This document shows, one piece after another, positions 60,306 through 64,000 of a stretch of DNA of 64,000 nucleotides (position 1 is the stretch's first letter; the number at the start of each line of letters is the position of its first letter). The notes beneath the pieces are model-generated. The model worked only from the letters and a program-made list of their open reading frames with translations, ran no database searches and had not been told where the DNA came from. Position numbers and translations under genes: made by a program. The stretch spans positions 558,001-622,000 of the forward strand of contig JAJJXM010000008.1 of NCBI GenBank assembly GCA_024516155.1, given 5' to 3'. This stretch comes from Pyronema omphalodes (lineage: Eukaryota; Ascomycota; Pezizomycetes; Pezizales; Pyronemataceae).

Positions 60306-62073
60306 TGCGGGGTGAAGTAAGTGCTCTGATCGCTTGCTGTGCGAGCTTGTCTTTGTTATCTATTCGTCAAGCGAATGCCTCTTCGCTTCGTGCTATCTAT
60401 CAATCGCTACCGAATGTCAAGCTTACCCTGGACTCCCTACGTGTGAAAATTAGATCTGCCATCTCCATATCGGCCAGGCTGGATGCCAGCTCGGAAACAG
60501 CGCTTGGGAGCTGTAGGTGTCACAGTTGCTACAAACCGAATAAAAAAGAGCTCAATTGACACGCGCAGGTACCTCTTAGAGCACGGCTTGAAGCAGGACG
60601 GACGTGTCAACCCTGAGCGTGTCCTCCCTGAGGGTGGCGACGCTGGTTCATTCGATACCTTTTTCACCGAGACTGGAGCCGGTAAATACGTGCCTCGTTC
60701 TATCTTTGTCGATTTGGACCCCTCGGTATGCAATCGCCTGTTTGCCAGTAGTCAAGACGGAAGAGCCAAAGTTGATGGAGATAAATAGCCTATCGACGAA
60801 ATTAGGACTGGTGCCTACAGACAGCTCTTTCACCCTGAGCTTTTGGTCAGCGGAAAGGAGGATGCCGCAAACAACTGTATGTCATCCGCTATTGCACCCT
60901 GTGAATTTAAGGTTCTGACATCAACCAGACGCCCGTGGTCACTACACCATTGGAAAGGAGCTAGCCGACAGCGTTATCGAGCGCATCCGCCGCGTCGCTG
61001 GTAGGATTAACTCCAGCTCGTGACGTCTCTCTCCACTAATGTCTACGTTCAGACAACTGTTCTAGTTTGCAAGGTTTCTTGATTTTCCACTCTTTCGGAG
61101 GAGGTACCGGATCAGGATTCGGAGCTCTTCTTCTTGAGAAGATTGCACAGGACTACGGAAAGAAGTGCAAGCTTGAGTTCGCCGTATACCCCGCTCCCCG
61201 AGTCAGCACTGCTATCGTCGAGCCTTACAACGCCGTTCTCGCTACCCACTCCACCATTGAGAACTCCGACTGTACTTTCTTGGTCGACAATGAGGCTGTT
61301 TACGATATTTGTCGCAAGAACCTCGACATTGCTCGCCCCTCATACGAGCACCTTAACCAGCTTATCGCCCAGGTCGTCTCTTCGATTACCTCTTCTCTCA
61401 GATTCGACGGAGCTTTGAACGTCGACCTCAATGAGTTCCAGACCAACTTGGTTCCTTTCCCTCGTATCCACTACCCCTTGATCTCCTATGCGCCTGTTAT
61501 CTCAGCCGCCAAGAGCTCCCACGAATCTCACAAGGTCTCAGACTTGACCTTCCAGTGTTTCGAGCCAAACAACCAGATGGTTGTTTGCGATCCTCGTAAC
61601 GGAAAGTATATGGCCGTTGCCTTGTTGTACCGTGGAGATGTTGTCCCCCGTGACTGCACAGCCGCCATCGCTACATTGAAGGCCAAATCTTCCTTCAACC
61701 TTGTCGACTGGTGTCCTACTGGTTTCAAGCTCGGAATCAACTACCAGAAGCCTGCTCACGTCCCTGGTGGAGAGCTCGCTGCTGTTGACAGATCCGTTTC
61801 TATGCTTTCCAACACCACCGCCATCTCAGAGGCTTGGTCCCGTCTTGACCACAAGTTTGATCTCATGTATGCCAAGCGCGCTTTCGTGCACTGGTATGTC
61901 GGAGAGGGTATGGAGGAGGGAGAGTTCTCAGAGGCCAGAGAAGACTTGGCAGCGCTTGAGAAGGGTAGGTTTTGGAATTTTGTTGTTGAGCTCCAGGATC
62001 ATGGCTAATGATGGAAATAGATTACGAGGAGGTTGCTAGCGATTCTATTGCGGATGAGGAACCGGATTATTAG
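60305..62073 (+). CDS. Alpha-tubulin
   Basis: This is the alpha subunit of microtubules, acting in the cytoplasm and nucleus with beta-tubulin. Exons are 60305-60316, 60454-60512, 60569-60725, 60789-60876, 60929-61000, 61053-61964 and 62021-62073; phases close to 450 residues, the usual length. The first exon is only four codons (MRGE). The spliced N-terminus reads [20 protein letters not shown]. The nucleotide-binding glycine loop GGGTGSG and the catalytic-loop glutamate in [11 protein letters not shown] are present. The C-terminus ends EEPDY, an acidic tail with terminal tyrosine. Position 40 is Glu instead of the acetylatable Lys found in many alpha-tubulins. The second-intron junction (GAG CT | G TAC) uses donor GTAGGT. 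The first intron is comparatively long (137 nt), as in many fungal tubulin genes. Confidence 0.97.
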
Positions 62074-63750
62074 ACAAACTTTGGTTGATACAGAGGGGAA
62101 ATGTCTGTTTTGTTATTAATGCGTTTAATTAAAATACCCCCACCACCCACCCACTTTCTTAAATTTCTCTAGATACTTGCAAGAAAGAAATTAAGATGAA
62201 TTTTATGATTGCGAGCATTGATAAAGAATGTCGAGTTGTTTGTTGTGATTGGGAATTCTGACTAAAAGGGATGAGGAAGTGATGCGTGGTTGAGTTAGCT
62301 CCGTGTTATGCTGGCTTAAGATGGTTAGAAACTAGATAAACCTCTTTCTTCCTGCCGTAAAGCCAGGGGACGCGTTATCGTTATCCAGTGATAGGTATAC
62401 TCGTGCTGGAGAAATGAAACACGAAACTCGGATCAAGAGATATACAACACGAAAACTGTATCTATCTGTTCACCTATCTGTTCACCTATCTATATATTTC
62501 CGTGCTGCTTATCGCATCACATGTGTTATGCCTTGACTACGATACCTCACAATTCATCACAATGATTACATACTCCATACACCATGCTAAATGTCGCTGA
62601 ACAGAGTATCATGGATGACTAAGCAGATACAGATACATAGTATTTCATCCCCTAAGACTATAAGACCGTGCGTGCGCATCAATCGTCTCGTGACCTCGCG
62701 CACACTCCTTTACCAGCCACCTCCTAGGAAGACAAGACAGGAAGACAGGAAGACAAGGCCGGGTGTAAGCGCGCGTTGCGTAAGGATTTGGTTTAGCTAT
62801 GGAATAGGAATAGGAATAGGAATAGGAATAGGAATAGGAATAGCAAAAGAGAAGGGGGAAGGAATGGGATTGTTTTATTCTCTAGGAGTATCTGGAAAGC
62901 CTGGTGAACTTAAAGAATAAGAGGAGTATTTCTCATATACGTAGCAGAGAAGAAGGGGATTGGGATTGGGATTGGGATTAGTTGTTGTTTGTCTATCTAT
63001 CCATCCATCCATCCATCCAACCATCGTAGCTCTGTTGCCATCGCAGATTCGCAGCAACCAAGTTACGAGCTTAATTGGGTGTAGTTGGAACTTAACTTAG
63101 CATTTGGTCGCTGGCGGCTGGCTTAGCTTAGCGTACTGAGCCTTGCTTAAGGTCGGCTGCGTTCCCGGTTCTTGACTTGACCTTTAGGCTTTAGGCTTTA
63201 GGCTTTGGTTACGATTGTACCTTCATACGATACGATACATACATACATACGATACAGACATACGATACATACGATACACATACGACTCACACCCCTCGAG
63301 AACTTGTTGGTGTGAAGATTTACGGATTGTGGGAAGAACGAAAGATACAGGACGGAAGTATAGGAGGATAGTTACTCGCGTGTACTAACTGGCTGAGCAC
63401 TTCTCGGATTGCGTTGCTTCACCTGACTTCGAGTGCGTTTGTGTCGGACCTTTTCGGACTTTGTCGAGCTTCACCTGACTGAATCGCGGCTCATAGACTT
63501 CACTTCTCCCAGCTGACTGCTTTGCTCCTTGTACTTCGTCGGAGCTCGTCGGACTGAGCTTTGTCAGACCTCATCAAACCCCATCAGACCTCGTCAGACT
63601 GTGCCAGACCTTGTCGGACTCTGTCAGACTCTGTCAAGCTCCACGCGCCTTCATTTCACATCTCCGGGAACCGCAACACAACCGCAACACCCTCCACCAC
63701 CACCACAGACCCCCCTCAACACCCCAACAACACAGCTCAAACAACACAAC
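62074..63750. other. Intergenic stretch rich in microsatellites
   Basis: The sequence contains (GGAATA)7 at 62801-62842, GGGATT repeats at about 62956-62979, CCAT repeats at about 62998-63018, CTTTAGG repeats at 63182-63206 and CATA/GATA repeats at about 63225-63285. A longer degenerate repeat follows at 63440-63645. No gene is supported here; the right part is probably the leader of the next gene. Confidence 0.6.
63440..63645 (+). repeat. Degenerate short repeat of GTC-GGACT/AGACC type
   Basis: Units of roughly 10 bp such as GTCAGACCTC, GTCGGACTCT and GTCAGACTCT recur, most regularly between 63560 and 63640. The array lies 105-310 bp upstream of the start codon of the terminal partial gene. 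Confidence 0.6.
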
Positions 63751-64000
63751 ATGCCCGATTCCATCTCCGACGCCTCCCACAGCAGTCGCGCACCCAGTCC
63801 CTCACGACAAGCGCAACAACAAGCCACCATCCGACTCGGTTCGCCAGTGCTGGGTAACATGTTCCCCCAGGAGACCTCACGACCCGGATCCTCTGGTTAC
63901 TCCGCAGCCGCAGCCGGTGCATCATCCTCATCCGCCGCAGCCGGGACTGGATCATCTAGCTCCGCGACTCCTATCGCGCGGAACCCATTATCGGCGTTAA
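63751..64000 (+). CDS. N-terminal part of an unidentified protein, truncated by window end
   Basis: An ATG opens a frame of 83 codons that stays open to the last base. The translation begins MPDSISDASHSSRAPSPSRQ and continues Ser/Ala/Gly/Gln-rich, with SPVLGNMFPQETSRPGSSGY and an ending ARNPLSAL. It looks like the disordered N-terminus of a larger fungal protein. The upstream sequence is C/A-rich (AACAACACAACATG), a common fungal start context. Two other frames are open here but are less likely to be coding. No family can be named from this part. Confidence 0.55.
   Translation, partial: MPDSISDASHSSRAPSPSRQAQQQATIRLGSPVLGNMFPQETSRPGSSGYSAAAAGASSSSAAAGTGSSSSATPIARNPLSAL

Overview
The window is nuclear DNA of a filamentous ascomycete (Pezizomycotina). 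The evidence is short introns of about 42-131 nt with GTAAGT/GTATGT-type donors and CTAAY-type branch points, an alpha-tubulin of the fungal type, an AKR1-type palmitoyltransferase, an EF-hand MscS channel of the fungal/organellar class, intron-bearing tRNA-Leu genes and a Tad-type LINE remnant. I cannot name the genus. There is no CRISPR array, rRNA operon or bacterial operon.

Layout: (1) 0-6.1 kb is gene-dense. Two identical tRNA-Gly(TCC) genes bracket an LrgA-LrgB fusion transporter and the AKR1-like DHHC acyltransferase, both on the minus strand. (2) 6.1-36.6 kb is a gene-poor island. It holds two intron-containing tRNA-Leu genes, several non-autonomous inverted-repeat DNA transposons (one nested in another), a LINE remnant, a four-exon gene with a fungal helical N-terminus and a PH-like C-terminus, and a tiny three-exon zinc-ribbon-like gene whose cysteine pairs only become visible after splicing. 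(3) 36.6-38.3 kb carries a coiled-coil protein gene. (4) 38.3-52.7 kb is a second gene-poor stretch with a broken Ser/Thr/Pro-rich secreted-type gene and a degenerate tandem repeat of about 260 bp that appears to derive from coding sequence. (5) 52.7-64 kb is gene-dense again: an MscS-family channel (minus strand), alpha-tubulin (plus strand, seven exons) and the first 83 codons of a gene that runs off the window.

The genes are separate housekeeping or orphan units and do not form a pathway. AKR1, MscS, LrgAB and tubulin act in the endomembrane, membrane and cytoskeleton systems that every such fungus carries. The distinctive content is the island between them, where mobile-element debris is interspersed with small intact spliced genes. 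Exon-intron models were built by hand from splice motifs, reading-frame continuity and family motifs. Frame arithmetic closes exactly for each of the seven spliced models, but no RNA evidence was available.
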